Positions 1 to 11,189 of a stretch of DNA of 64,000 bases are shown one piece after another (the first letter of the stretch is position 1; the number at the start of each line of letters is the position of its first letter). Both the position numbers and the translations under genes were made by a program. Source of the DNA: Cycas panzhihuaensis. Taxonomy: Eukaryota; Cycadophyta. The notes below the pieces were generated by a model, which was given only the letters and a program-made list of their open reading frames with translations, was not told the origin of the DNA and made no database searches. Location: NCBI GenBank assembly GCA_023213395.1, contig CM041465.1, positions 105,841,741 to 105,905,740 on the forward strand, in the 5' to 3' direction.

Positions 1-1023
1 TTTGTGGGGGCCACTTTGGGGGCCAATCCATAGCCCAAAGGATCCTCCGCATGGGTTATTACTGACCGTCCTTATTCAAGGATGCCCACACCTATGCCCT
101 TAGATGTCGGCGATGTCAGGAGCATGCCAATGTCTCTCACGTACCTTCTGAGGCATTGCACCCTATCGTGTCCCCGTGGCCCTTTTCTCAATGGGGCTAT
201 ATCGCTGCCATCTTCCGCACAACATAAATATATCTTAACCGCTACCGAATACTTCACTAAATGGGTAGAGGCAATCCCCTTGTCCACTACCCCTGGCAAG
301 ATGATAGCCACCTTCGTCTACCAGCATATTATCTATCGTTTCAGGATTCCAAATGTCCTAATTACGGATAATGGAACTTCCTTTTGTAATAGGGAAATGG
401 ACAAATTATGCGAGAAATTCAAGATCTTGCATAAGACGTTATCCCCTTATTACCCCCAAGCAAATGGGCAAGTTGAATCCTTCAACAAAACGCTCGTCAG
501 CATTTTAAAGAAAACTGTCACCCAGTCCCAAAGGGATTGGCACATCCAACTCCCTTCTGCCCTGTGGGCTTATCGCACTTCCATCCGCACGGCTACCAGA
601 ATGACCCCATTCTCGTTAGTCTACGGAACCGAGGCGATACTCCCACTAGAAGTGGAGATCCCCTCTCTTTGGGTTTCCCTTCGAGGCCTAATTGACGAGG
701 AGTCTATTCGCCAGGCTTGCCTCCTAGACCTCGAAGCCCTGAATGAGAGGCGCTTAACGGCTTATCAAGCGAACCTCGCTTCAAAAGCCTGCTTGCAAAG
801 GACACACGACAAACGTCTTTGTGCTCGTCCTTTGTGCCCCGGGGACCACATCCTCAAGTTGGAGTACCTTTACGATCGCTTGGCTAAATTCGAGCCCAAA
901 TGGGTAGGCCCCTTCGTCATTCTCGAAAGCCTCGATAATGACGCATACATGATCACCACCTTGGAAGGCTTAGAATTTAAGAAAGCGGTTAATGGAAAAT
1001 TCCTTAAGAAGTTTTATGCATGA
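1..1023 (+). pseudogene. Ty3/gypsy integrase, C-terminal two thirds, frameshifted (A1)
   Basis: Encodes the catalytic core and C-terminal part of a retroviral-type integrase, which would join element cDNA to host DNA. Visible: the core Asp in ITDNGTSF, the core Glu in QANGQVESFNK, and the C-terminal region WVGPFVILE through GKFLKKFYA ending at the stop at 1021. The first catalytic Asp, present in A2 within WGLDLVG, is missing: about 17 bases are absent around 199-204 relative to A2, leaving one copy of ggggc where A2 has two. This also shifts the frame, so the 313-codon frame beginning at 82 is out of register before the deletion. The zinc-binding N-terminus is off the window. No functional integrase could come from this copy. 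Confidence 0.92.
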
Positions 1024-1946
<923 letters not shown>

Positions 1947-4034
1947 CTATCCTGATCCTGGGATGCCATCCCCTAGTCTGTGTGATCCCTCTCCTGGGGA
2001 CCAAATCCCTCCGAGGCTCCTCCTAGGCCTCCACGAGCTGCCTACCTCGCTTCCCTCGTCCCGAGGCCGTCTTGGGGTCGTAGTCGCTGTGTATGTGTGG
2101 GTCTGGATCCTGCTCGACCTTGAGACCATCTGCGCCACTAGCTAGTCGTATTGAACCTGGATGTGATCCCTTTCTCCTCGGAGTCCCTCCTCCATACTTC
2201 GAAACTTCTCCTCTGTCGCCTTCAGGCTCTCCTCCAGTACTGCTATGTAGATGCTACTCCCCGCATCTCCTCCTAGTCCACTCTGAGCCTCTAAGGCCTG
2301 GACTCGTCCTGACTCGTCACCGCCGCCCTCGACGCTGCGTCAAGCTCTCATTGCCGCCCGAAATGCCATATGTTCCTGGGTCTCTGCAGCCCAGATGTCT
2401 CTCACCCTTGCTAGTGGGGTGAATACCTGCATGTGAGCTCCTTCCGACCTGGGTGCATCCTCTACCTGGATGGGTGGTTGCCCCTCTGCGTAGACTTGAG
2501 GGAACATCTCCCTCACCATGGCCTCCACCAGTCTCCAGACCTCTGCTACACCTGTAAATGCAACATGCCGTATATCAGTGTATATCCCCACTACATACCA
2601 TAATAAAATGAAATCAAGGATCTGTTTAGATGTCAAATGACTAAGGAAACGGTTAGGCCTCACCTGCCATGGCCGCAGGCTCCTCTGCTCGAGCGACATC
2701 CTCGTCTCCTGGCCCTCTACTAACTGTAGGTACCTTGTCCTCAGGTACATCCTCTGCCTCTACCTCGCTCTTGGTAGGGACTGGCTCGACCCTCGCCTCT
2801 CCGGATCTCCTCATGATTCGTAGTCTGTGACCCTTGGTCTTGGGCACCCTGCTCACCTCGGTAGCTCCTGATGTGCCTGCCCCTCTTCTGGCAGTCCTGG
2901 ATGGTCCTACTCCTCCTCCTATCGACTGTGATGGACCTGCCTCTCCTGCAGGTCGTGATGGGCTAGCCCCATCTCCCCCATCATCACCATCATCGCTGCT
3001 ATCGCCGTCACTGTCATCGTCATCATTGTTGTCGATGGGCGCTCCGGCTCCGCCTGCTCCATCGTCACTCTCCTACCTCACTGCTCTGTATGGCTCTACT
3101 GTATAGTCTGTCAACGTGAGGAGGTCGAGTGACATCGCATCGACCGACTGATGGATATGCACCTGATCCTCTGTCCCTTAGAGCTGCGTTTGCCATCTAT
3201 GGACCATCGGGGCCCACTCTGCTATGGGGAATGGCCCCCTGCCGGTGCCACTGCCGCAAAATGGTAAAAAAACTAGCACTGCAACAGCGTGCTGTAAGAG
3301 AACCCTCCTTTGCCGGATCTCTGAATGGTATCTAGTTGGGCGACAAGGTTCGTCGCAACTACAGTAGCCCAATCCATCCTCTCGCCAGCCTCACACCGGC
3401 GTACTGCATCCACCCAACCTCCAGGGATCTCCTTGTAGTTCTATTTCTAGGAAATCTAGAACAGAATGCATAGTAATATCAACTTCCTCACCTGAGGAAT
3501 CCTGGACATGAGCATGGTCTGGAGGGGAGATCCCCTCTGCTCCCACCTGTCGATCCCTGTGAGGAACTGGGCCACCTCCCTGTGTGTTGCCTCGGTGTTA
3601 GGCAGCGCTTCTACCCTCACCGGCCTCCCTGTCACTGGTACCCCCAATATCTACCTGATATCTCCTAGGGTAATAGTAATATCACCTATCTGAGGCAGGT
3701 GAAATACATGCCTCCTCCTGTCCCAGTGTGACATGATGTCAACCAAGAGCCTCTGGTCTGACGTGAACTGGGGGGTCTTGAGGGCCTTGTATAGGCCACA
3801 CCTCTTCAGAGTCACCTTGTCCTCTTGGGACGCCATCTTCAAGTAGCTCAGTATCGGCATGCTGACATTCTCGCGGTTATCCACCGCGATAACTGCCTGC
3901 AATCATCAAAAATCAGTTAAAGTCAGCCTCCTAGCAGTCATCTAGGTTCCTGGCTCTCTTCTAATTTCCCTTTCTGATTTTAGGGGCTATTTGGTCCCTT
4001 TTCTGGTTTTTTCTAGTTTTCTGCCTGTGTACTG

Positions 4035-4066
4035 CTCCAAATTTAGCGGTACTGCTAAATTTGGAG
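4035..4066. repeat. Perfect 13-bp-arm palindrome in intron 1 (A1)
   Basis: Arms ctccaaatttagc and gctaaatttggag are exact reverse complements around the six-base centre ggtact. It sits in intron 1 of the antisense gene. Similar but differently spelled palindromes occur in the matching introns of B and C and inside the LTRs. Confidence 0.9.
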
Positions 4067-4105
4067 TGGGTCTCGCGGCGATCGCTCTCCTGCAGTGATC
4101 TCGCA

Positions 4106-4133
4106 GCCAAGATCGCGGTGCCATGATCTTGGC
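4106..4133. repeat. Second intron palindrome, 9-bp arms (A1)
   Basis: Arms gccaagatc and gatcttggc flank a ten-base centre containing cggtgcc. The same palindrome, with arms extended to 10 bp and a changed centre, is found in A2 at 53624-53651. Confidence 0.85.
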
Positions 4134-4569
4134 CACGGTACGAATAACAACCCCCTAAAAATGGGGGTTTCAGCCTAGAAAATCCCAAAAATTTTTGTGG
4201 TGGACTCCCGTGGGACCCACCGGACCAGGGCTCCCTAATGCCCAAGTCCCCGCCTCTTTCCAGGTCTAATTCAGACTTCGAGAGGCAACCAATTGCCCAT
4301 AAAGGGCATAAAAAATACATAAAGTTAACTAGAAAGCATCAAATTTTAAACTTTGAAATGGCAGGGGTTTCGTGAGATCCACTCACTAGATCTGGCCTGA
4401 TCGTCGCCATCTCATCTCTCTGGTCGTAATGACTCTCGCTGCGCTTGGATCCAACGGTCGGATTGTCTCCTGCGTGCATCCGAAGTTGAGTAGCGCTCCG
4501 CGTCGTAAGGAAAAGGCTCTGGTTTCGTATGAGAGCCGGTGAAAATGAATATGATTTTCATTTATTTTC

Positions 4570-4577
4570 CTTATATA
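4570..4577 (-). promoter_or_regulatory. TATA box of antisense gene (A1)
   Basis: TATATAAG read on the minus strand, 167 bp before the proposed ATG at 4410. All four Tat copies have a TATA-like box 166-167 bp upstream of this ATG, just after a GC-rich stretch with GGGGCCCC. Promoter activity is inferred from position and conservation. Confidence 0.65.
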
Positions 4578-5104
4578 GGTGGGGGCCCCGATGGGCACTT
4601 CTTCCATTTCTGGCTTCACGACAGTCGTTGGGACTGTCTCATTCCCCTAGTAGCCTTTTCCTTCTGGCCCTGTCACCTATTGTGCTCTATTAATGCCCTT
4701 TTTCCCCTCCCTTGCAAGGGCATTTATGGTGCCTCATTATTGCACTTTTGCTAGGGCCCTTCTGCATCGTTTTGCATGCTACTCCTGTGCATGCCCAAGT
4801 TTATACTCATTTGGCTTATTTTACTGCCCTGGACTTGTTTTCGCAGCTCTTTCTCACTCCTGGGGTCTCCAAAGGGAATGCTCCCCCATTCGGGAGCACG
4901 TTTAGCTTCCCAAAGTAACCTTTGGCACTCTAGGGCATCTTTTCTCTGCCCACTCTCGGCCAGTGGCTAGATTTCTTGCTTTTGTTCTTGGGTAGCCTCA
5001 TTGCTAGGTCCTCCTACCCTTCTCGACCACCTTCTTACTCGCCATTCGAGTCTTTCTTTTACTTTCATTGCTATTTGTTTGCTACCAGAGCTTAGTATTC
5101 AAGT

Positions 5105-5527
5105 ATGTCCCTTCTCGTTTTTACTGATGGTGGAAGTCGCGGCAACCCCGGACCTTCCGCCGCTGCGTGGATTCTTCGCAGCCCCTCCGGACACGATTTC
5201 TTGTATTTTGGGGTCTTTCTTCCCGAGGCAACCAATAACGAAGCCGAATACATGGCTGTTATTGAGGCCCTTACCGATGCCCTATGTTTCCATCGTGGGT
5301 CCATTGTGCTGTTTTGCGATTCTCAGGTCATGGTGTCCCATCTCACCCAGGTCTACGAGGTGCGATGCCCTCACCTGAGAACCCTTACGTCTGCTGCCAA
5401 ATCTCTTCTAGCTTGTTTCTCATCGGTGGATATTCAACATATCCTTAGGCACCTCAATGCTGAGGCCGACAGCCTCGTCTGCCTCATCCTTGAGTGTTGC
5501 CTCCCTCTTCTAGATGACCGCCCCTGA
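5105..5527 (+). CDS. Additional RNase H of Tat element (A1), intact frame
   Basis: A 140-codon type I RNase H on the sense strand, after the antisense gene and before the 3' LTR. RNase H degrades RNA in RNA/DNA hybrids; this is separate from the RNase H fused to RT. Visible acidic residues: Asp in FTDGGSRGNPG (residues 6-16), Glu in NEAEYM (about 45-50), Asp in LFCDSQ (about 72-77) and Asp in NAEADSL (about 118-124). The compact domain with GGSRGNPGP resembles the archaeal/plant-type RNase H described in Tat elements. The start is the first ATG before the first beta strand; a pyrimidine-rich stretch ending in accag about 20 bases upstream could be a splice acceptor. The same frame is intact in A2, although gag-pol is broken in both. 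Confidence 0.88.
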   Translation: MSLLVFTDGGSRGNPGPSAAAWILRSPSGHDFLYFGVFLPEATNNEAEYMAVIEALTDALCFHRGSIVLFCDSQVMVSHLTQVYEVRCPHLRTLTSAAKSLLACFSSVDIQHILRHLNAEADSLVCLILECCLPLLDDRP

Positions 5528-5785
5528 GGCTTGCTTGGCCAACCCATGCCCGAGTCTCTGGTTGCTGTTAGTTAGATGTATTTGCTCTATTTGCTGGATG
5601 CCCTTCTACTCCACGTTACACTTTGGTAATGGGGGCATCCCCTTTTACTTACTTATTTCAGTTACAGGTTGATGCTTAGACGACGCGTAGGCAGCCCCTA
5701 CGTTGTCCTCGTCTCCGTCTCCCTTGTCCACGCATTCTGCCATGACACTCGCCTATGCCCTTAGTTCACATGCTGCACTTTATTG

Positions 5786-5847
<62 letters not shown>

Positions 5848-5917
5848 TGTGCTACTCATATCTTTGATTGTCAGCATTCGCCATCATGTTACGCTTCCGA
5901 GTAGTGAGGCTCTGGCG
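5528..5917. other. Spacer between second RNase H and polypurine tract (A1)
   Basis: Non-coding; contains the TA array at 5788-5844. The equivalent spacers of A2, B and C are similar in length (about 350-450 bases). Confidence 0.7.
5788..5844. repeat. (TA)n microsatellite upstream of 3' LTR (A1)
   Basis: Pure TA run. In element B the matching spacer holds a (CA)n run (29541-29582, read on plus), in A2 and C only short TA stretches. Confidence 0.95.
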
Positions 5918-5928
5918 CCAAGCGGCGA

Positions 5929-8900
5929 TGTTCCCGCTCGGGAATGGACTCGAGACGCATTGACGTAGGTTTATTCAGGTATACTTTCTTACCTTTTCTT
6001 GCCCATGCTTGATTGAGGTTATTTAGAGTAGGTTGCTTGACATATACCTGCCTGCACGCATTGCTTTTCTACTTGCTCATAATGCATGTGCTTACGGCAC
6101 ACCATCAGCCTATGATGACTCACAGTGGGAGCATTTCTCAGTGAATGCTACACCCTGTATGGCGCGCAGCCACCCACATTATCTCCACGGTCTCCTGAGA
6201 TGTTTCTGTCAGTCCTGTTTGCTCCCGTTATAACATGTTGCTTATATTGCAGTCCTTCCTAAGCCTGATTTAATCCTTAGTTAGGACTCTTTGCATTGTT
6301 TTGGGTACCTGCCCATTACCTGGGCATTCTCCCAGCTGCTCTAACTTATATTTAGCCTTGGTTTTTTCCCCAAAACCTGATGTTTCTGCTTATTTTTCTC
6401 TTTTTTGTTTCGATCGACATCAGTAAACTTAGCGATCGCAGGTCTTCATTGCAGATCGCAGAGTTTGCCACGGTACAACTGTTTGAAATTAAAAAAAAAA
6501 AAGAGAACCACATGACAGTTTCCATTTTTTTTACAGAACTGCCACGTGGTGTTGATTGATTGGAATCACCCTGACATCCCCAATGTTCACCTACTATGAA
6601 CAGGGGAATAAAGGGGATTTTGCTCCCCATTTTTTTTAGATCTTTTGGCTATTTTTCAAATCTCTTGGAAGAATTTCTAACTTTTCAACAAGAAAACACA
6701 CAGAAAAAGATAATCTACATACACAACAACTGGAAAAGGAGAGAATGATTGCTACTAGCTGGACTTGCAGGGCCATTGCTGCCCCCTACATCTCTCCACA
6801 GCAAGCCCCATCTTTCTTTGCAGGTGCTCACGGATCTAAGTGACATTTTTCACCCAAAAGCTTCCTAAAGAGCCAACTTCCAAGGCTCCAAGCTTGCAAG
6901 GAGTTTTCTTCATTCTCACTCTTACAAGAACCACTCATGATCAGTCCTCATACGTTGGTCATTGTTGCTATCTCCTAGCAGCAAAGTTCATGATTGATCT
7001 TCTTCCTATGAGGTACTTCTTGTTTTCTACTTGCAATCCATTTTATTCCTATTTCTTTTGTTTGTTAATGAATGTGATCCTAGTTAGCTAATTTTTCCTC
7101 ATAGTGTTGCACTAGATTAGTAATACCCTCCCGTTGTTTCCTTGAAGCCTCTCTATTTTCCTTAAACTATCTCTTTCACCCCTTCCTTAGTTAGCCGGTG
7201 CAAAGGAGTAACATATAAGGATTTGAGGGAGGTAGGCGGGGTTCCGTCCCCCATTGTTGTCCTTCTCCCCAAGGGTTCCATCCCTTGTCCTCTTTCCCTT
7301 TGCCATCAACACTTTCTTAAGGAATGGGCTAAGGGAGTTTAGGGAACTTAGTCAAGGTGCTCATATTAGCATAGGCAACCCATCACTACATCATTACGAG
7401 AAGTCTCACCTATTGGTGTTGGGCCCTACGTAAGCCCCAGTTTTTTTCTCTTATTCTTTTTCTTGTTACGGTTTGTTGTTCCACTACCTTGTTACCAACT
7501 AGTTTTTCTTCCCTGAGTTCCGTGGAGGTCTCCCATGGGTGAGTTAGCCATCCCAAGGCTATACTCCTTTCCCTTTCGAGTGTCTTCGTGGTGTATGGTG
7601 GTGAGAGTATTTTTTATATGTTGCTATTTCATTTGGTTATATTTCGACGTTTAGCATAGATCTTAGTTCCATTTGATTTTAGTATATATATATATTTTGG
7701 TATATCTCATGGCCTCTCTTCCGAGAGGAAGGTATTCTTCTCACCCATTTACAGGACCGCGCATTGGTGGAGTGATACGTGGGATGAGCCCGTTGCAGGT
7801 TAGTTCCTCGCGTAGCATATTTCTTTCTTTGGTTTCAAGCTTTTCATTTCTTTCCGTTTTATTTGCTTTTGTATGCTTAAGTAGAGGTAAGTAAACCCCT
7901 CTTCTATCGTTTTTGGTAACTACCACCAATCGACAACATATACATGATGAACGAAAAAGAAAGGAGCGGGACTTAGAGAGCCATCTCTTTCACCCCTTCC
8001 TTAGTTAGCTGGTGCAAAGGAGTAACATACGAGGATTTGAGGGAGGTAGGCAGGGTTCCGTCCCCCATTACTGTCCTTCTCCCTAAGGGTTCCGTCCCTT
8101 GTCCTCTTTCCCTTTGCCATCAGTGCTTTCTTAGGGAACGGGCTAAGGGAGTTTAGGGAACTTAGTCAAGGTGCTCAGATTAGCATAGGCAACCCATCAC
8201 TATGTCATTGCCAGAAGTCTCACCTATTGGTGTTGGGCCCTACGTAAGCCCTAATTTTTTTCTGTTATTCTTTTTCTTGTTACGGTTTGATGTTCCACTA
8301 CCTTGTTGCCAACTAGTTTTTCTTCCCCGAGTTCTGTGGAGGTCTCCCGTGGGTGAGTTAGCCATCCCGAGGCTATACTCCTTTCCCTTTCAAGTGTCTT
8401 CGTGGTGTATGGTGGTGAGAGCATTTCTTGTATGTTGCTATTTCATTTGGTTATATTTTGATGCTTAGCATAGATCTTATGTCCATTTGATTTTAGTATA
8501 TATATATATTTTGGTATATCTCGTGGCCTCTCTTCCGAGAGGAAGGTGTTCTTCTCACCCATTTGTAGGATTGCGCATTGGTGGAGTGATACATGGGACG
8601 AGCCCATTGCAGGTTAGTTCCCCGCATAGCGCATTTCTTTCTTTGGTTTCAAGCTTCTCGTTTCTTTCAGTTTTATTTGATTTTGCATGCTTAAGGGGAG
8701 GTAAGTAAACCCCTCTTCTATCGTTTCTGGCAACTACCGCCAATCAGCAGCGCACGCACGACGAACGGAAAAGAAAGGAGCGAGACTTAGAGAGATGAGC
8801 TGCACTTCATTCAGGCACCGGATCCAGGTATTCCCCTTGTTTCCCGCATATCCCCTTTTACATTACTACCTTTCATGCATTTGCCTAAGTAGTTAGGAAA

Positions 8901-9322
8901 TTGTGAAGGAATATAAAGGAAAAAGGGAAAGTGCATTTATTTTTTTTATATTATTTCTTGCTTTATCTAGCATAGCATAACGTAGATAGCTTGCTCGCAT
9001 CGTATTCGAGCTGCCCTCATTGCACCCTTTCCTGCATTCGCTTGTACATTAGTTAGTTGCCCTTCCATTCGTTGCCTTCTCATTGCCTTGAGAAGACGCA
9101 ACGCGCAAGGCATTCTCTCTCTTTCCCGGCCATCCGAAGGGTAGGAAGGCCTTGTTTTGCACGGCTACCTGGAAGCAACCAGGCACCTTGCAGTCCCGAA
9201 TCTGTGCTCCGGTGCACGGACGTCCTGCGAGGTGAGGTCCTCGCTGCCTAGCTTAGTTAGCATAGCATACTTTTATATCCTTTTGCTAGACGTAGGGACA
9301 CCGCCCCGTAGCAAGCGTTTCA
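5929..9322 (+). repeat. 3' LTR of A1, 3394 bp
   Basis: Begins TGTTCCCGC immediately after a degenerate purine tract and ends AGCGTTTCA. The boundaries agree with A2 (49261-51868, reverse), where TGTTTC follows an AGGAGGCAG purine tract. It is about 790 bp longer than A2's LTR because of an internal tandem duplication. A CACGTG G-box (6543-6548) lies in the upstream part; a run of 11 A's and an inverted repeat around 6426-6473 lie just before it. Reading frames here are not shared between copies in a way that suggests protein. Confidence 0.88.
7169..8796 (+). repeat. 814-bp tandem duplication inside A1 LTR
   Basis: Two units, about 7169-7982 and 7983-8796, begin atctctttcaccccttcc and align along their whole length with scattered substitutions. 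A2's LTR has only one copy, so the duplication arose in the A1 lineage. Confidence 0.92.
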
Positions 9323-9644
9323 CTACTTGATGTGTATCAACCTTGTTGTATTTTTCTTCCAAGGTTTTCCAGACAGTGGCTAAGTCATCTTTTTCAGAGA
9401 ACTGCCGACTAATTTCTAGTGAAAGAGAATTTAATATGGTGCCTAATGCGGCATCTAAGTTCATTAGATATACCATAAGATTCTCAGTAGCATCGACTTT
9501 TGGTTTTTAAAATTCACCTGTTATATATTGCCATACTTTTTGCTATTTAAGCTGATGGGATATACGATTCCTCTAGTCGGCATAGTTTGATCTGGTTAAC
9601 ACTGGAATTAGAACACAGGTGACTGCCCCTGGCATTAATGCCAT
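9323..9644 (-). pseudogene. Copia gag N-terminus (E), interrupted by A1
   Basis: Gag forms the particle that packages element RNA. The frame from an ATG at 9644 contains LTRSNYAD, then a WQYITGEF segment, then KPKVDATENLMVYLMN and KYNKVDTHQVV, in the order typical of the plant copia gag family (UBN2/DUF4219 type). Stop codons replace a Trp after NYAD and other positions (after QLK and GEF), so it was already decayed. About 107 codons remain before the A1 LTR. Confidence 0.82.
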
Positions 9645-10107
9645 ATTGAGGTTTGATTATAGATTGAAGAATATGAAGGTGATTGAAAAAAATAATCACT
9701 TATTAAAAGTACTAATCATTAGACTAATATTTTAATAGGTATAATTGAAGAAAGCATTCTAGTATGCAGAAAAGGTAGAAACCCTACCCATTTAACGCTT
9801 TCATGGCAATGGCAGCGGCTGGGGTTGCAGGTCGACGAGGGCGTTGAGGTAGCGACTGTGACTTTGTGCAGGTTTGTTGGAGCAACGACGACGCTCTTCA
9901 TCGACTTGCATGTCTAGATCTTGGAGGCTACAATGATTTATGAAGGCGTCTTCATCTGCATCTCATTATCTTCAATCATCCCTGCTATCAACACTCTCTC
10001 CTTCTTGTAGATTTTTCTTCGATGGCAGTGCTTCCAGAGGATTTATGCAAGTCTAGTTCAACTTCCTCCGAGTCCTCTCCCATGCATGGAGTCAAATTGG
10101 CTAGTCT

Positions 10108-10205
10108 TGCTTGCTGCTCTACAACGAAGGCATACTGGTTTACTTGCTGCTCTGCAATGAAGGCATGCTAGTTTACTTTGCTACTCTACAACAAAGGCGT
10201 GCTGG
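10108..10205. repeat. Imperfect tandem repeat, about 40-bp unit
   Basis: Three related units, each containing a cta/ctg-caac/t-gaaggc core followed by a ctggttta-like stretch. Confidence 0.7.
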
Positions 10206-10414
10206 TTTTTCTTTGCTTGTAGGTCCAAAAAATCTTGGTTATCTTTATCTTCATACAGCTTTGTATTTGACCCTAGTTAGGGTTTCTTTAGAAGAATAAC
10301 CTTTATTATGGCAGTTTCAGAGTAGAATACTATATTTTAGGCCTGGTTAGGGTTTCTATTGTAAGGACGACCTTTGTTATGGGTTTTCTTTTTTTTTTAT
10401 ACCGCCTTAATGGC

Positions 10415-10620
10415 GCTTTTTTGTTTTGTGAGTATAGCTCTGCCTTAATGGCCGTTTAAGTATAGGTTTTGATGTAAAAAAAAAGTTATGTATACTGATA
10501 TGTAAAAAAAAAATTCTACCTTAATGGCAGTTTGTATAAAGGACTGTTGAAAGATTTTGCCTTAATGGCGGTTTGTATAAAAGATTGTTGAATGAGGGAT
10601 TTTGCCTTAATGGCGGTTTA
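10415..10620. repeat. Imperfect tandem repeat with ccttaatggcggttt core
   Basis: The core, spelled with small changes (ccttaatggcagttt, ccttaatggccgttt), recurs about five times at irregular spacing of about 35-65 bases and is followed by long A runs. Confidence 0.75.
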
Positions 10621-10736
10621 AAAAAAAAAAAAAAAAAAACTTGGTTTTGAATAAATGATCACTGTGACCAAAAAAATAAAAAATAAAAAAAGGGTTTTAG
10701 ATGGTTAATAAAAAAATAAAATAACGGGTATAATGA

Positions 10737-10748
10737 GTTCTGATACCA
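10737..10748 (-). promoter_or_regulatory. Primer-binding site of copia E
   Basis: TGGTATCAGAAC on the minus strand directly adjoining the LTR; matches the usual initiator-Met tRNA complement TGGTATCAGAGC except at one position. Confidence 0.85.
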
Positions 10749-11189
10749 TGTAGAAATAGCCATATGCACAATGTCACCACAGGATTACATAGTAAAGTAA
10801 TTACAGGCAATAAATGACACTGCACATATACACCTGATTGATAGGTGGAAAACCCCTTCTGGGGAAGAAAAACCACCTCATAAGTTATCTAATTTTATTA
10901 ATGAAAATACGGAACAGAAAACCATGTAAGAAAACCACCTACAAACCAAACCAGCCTTTGAAAATGCATGAAGACAGCCCTCTTAGATTCCTGGGATATG
11001 TTCCAGGAATTTAGGAGATTAAATACTAAGGAGGTTTGTTGAAATGCAGTTTTGGAATTTCAATGACCTTCCACAAATTTAATTAAATAAACCTAAGTTA
11101 AAAACATTACAATGACTTAAATTATATTTTAGACATGTGACATAAATAATTACATTAAAATATATAAGTTTGCATTATACAATCTAACA
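10749..11189 (-). repeat. LTR of copia E, 441 bp
   Basis: On the minus strand it runs TGTTAGATTG...TTTCTACA. It contains the hairpin-like box ggtggaaaacccc/ggggaagaaaaacc common in plant copia LTRs. Oddly, the bases beyond its start (11190-11202, minus AAATTGAAAGGGG) look like a polypurine tract, although an element's 5' LTR should not be preceded by one. Confidence 0.82.

Larger units (their letters stand above)
1947..4410 (-). pseudogene. Antisense PMD-like gene of Tat element A1, three exons
   Basis: Lies opposite to gag-pol. Model: exon 1 4410-4387 (ATG plus seven codons) ending at a GTGAGT donor (4386-4381); exon 2 from 3896 after an acceptor TGCAG, down to about 2664; intron 2 2663-2552 (112 bp, GTGAGG to TTACAG); exon 3 from 2551 to the stop near 1947. 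Exon 2 holds HVFHLPQIGDITIT followed closely by ILGVPVTGRPV, a pattern typical of plant mobile domain proteins (MAIN/MAIL type and transposon-borne relatives). The last exon has a Ser/Arg/Thr-rich tail. An in-frame TAG interrupts exon 2 just after GDIR, where the other copies read Gln or Lys, and further frame breaks follow. The biochemical role of such proteins is unknown; domain assignment is by eye. Confidence 0.75.
9645..10736 (-). other. Long leader of copia E with tandem repeats
   Basis: About 1.1 kb between primer-binding site and gag, unusually long for a copia leader. It holds two imperfect repeat blocks: about 10108-10205 (three units of about 40 bases with ctacaacgaaggc-like cores) and about 10415-10620 (several units around ccttaatggcggttt). 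No convincing gene. It could include an unrelated insertion. Confidence 0.55.
9323..11189 (-). mobile_element. Ty1/copia retrotransposon E, 5' part
   Basis: Read on the minus strand: LTR (11189-10749), primer-binding site (10748-10737), about 1.1 kb leader, and the start of gag, which is cut at 9323 by insertion of A1. The rest of E would be left of the window, beyond A1. Its LTR shares the box ggtggaaaacccctt with the LTR of copia F. Confidence 0.8.

Noticed and set aside
7673-8743. Pairs of similar short frames in A1's LTR (7673-7894 and 8487-8708, and on the other strand)
   Set aside because: They repeat because of the 814-bp duplication; no domain, and A2's equivalents differ in frame and length.
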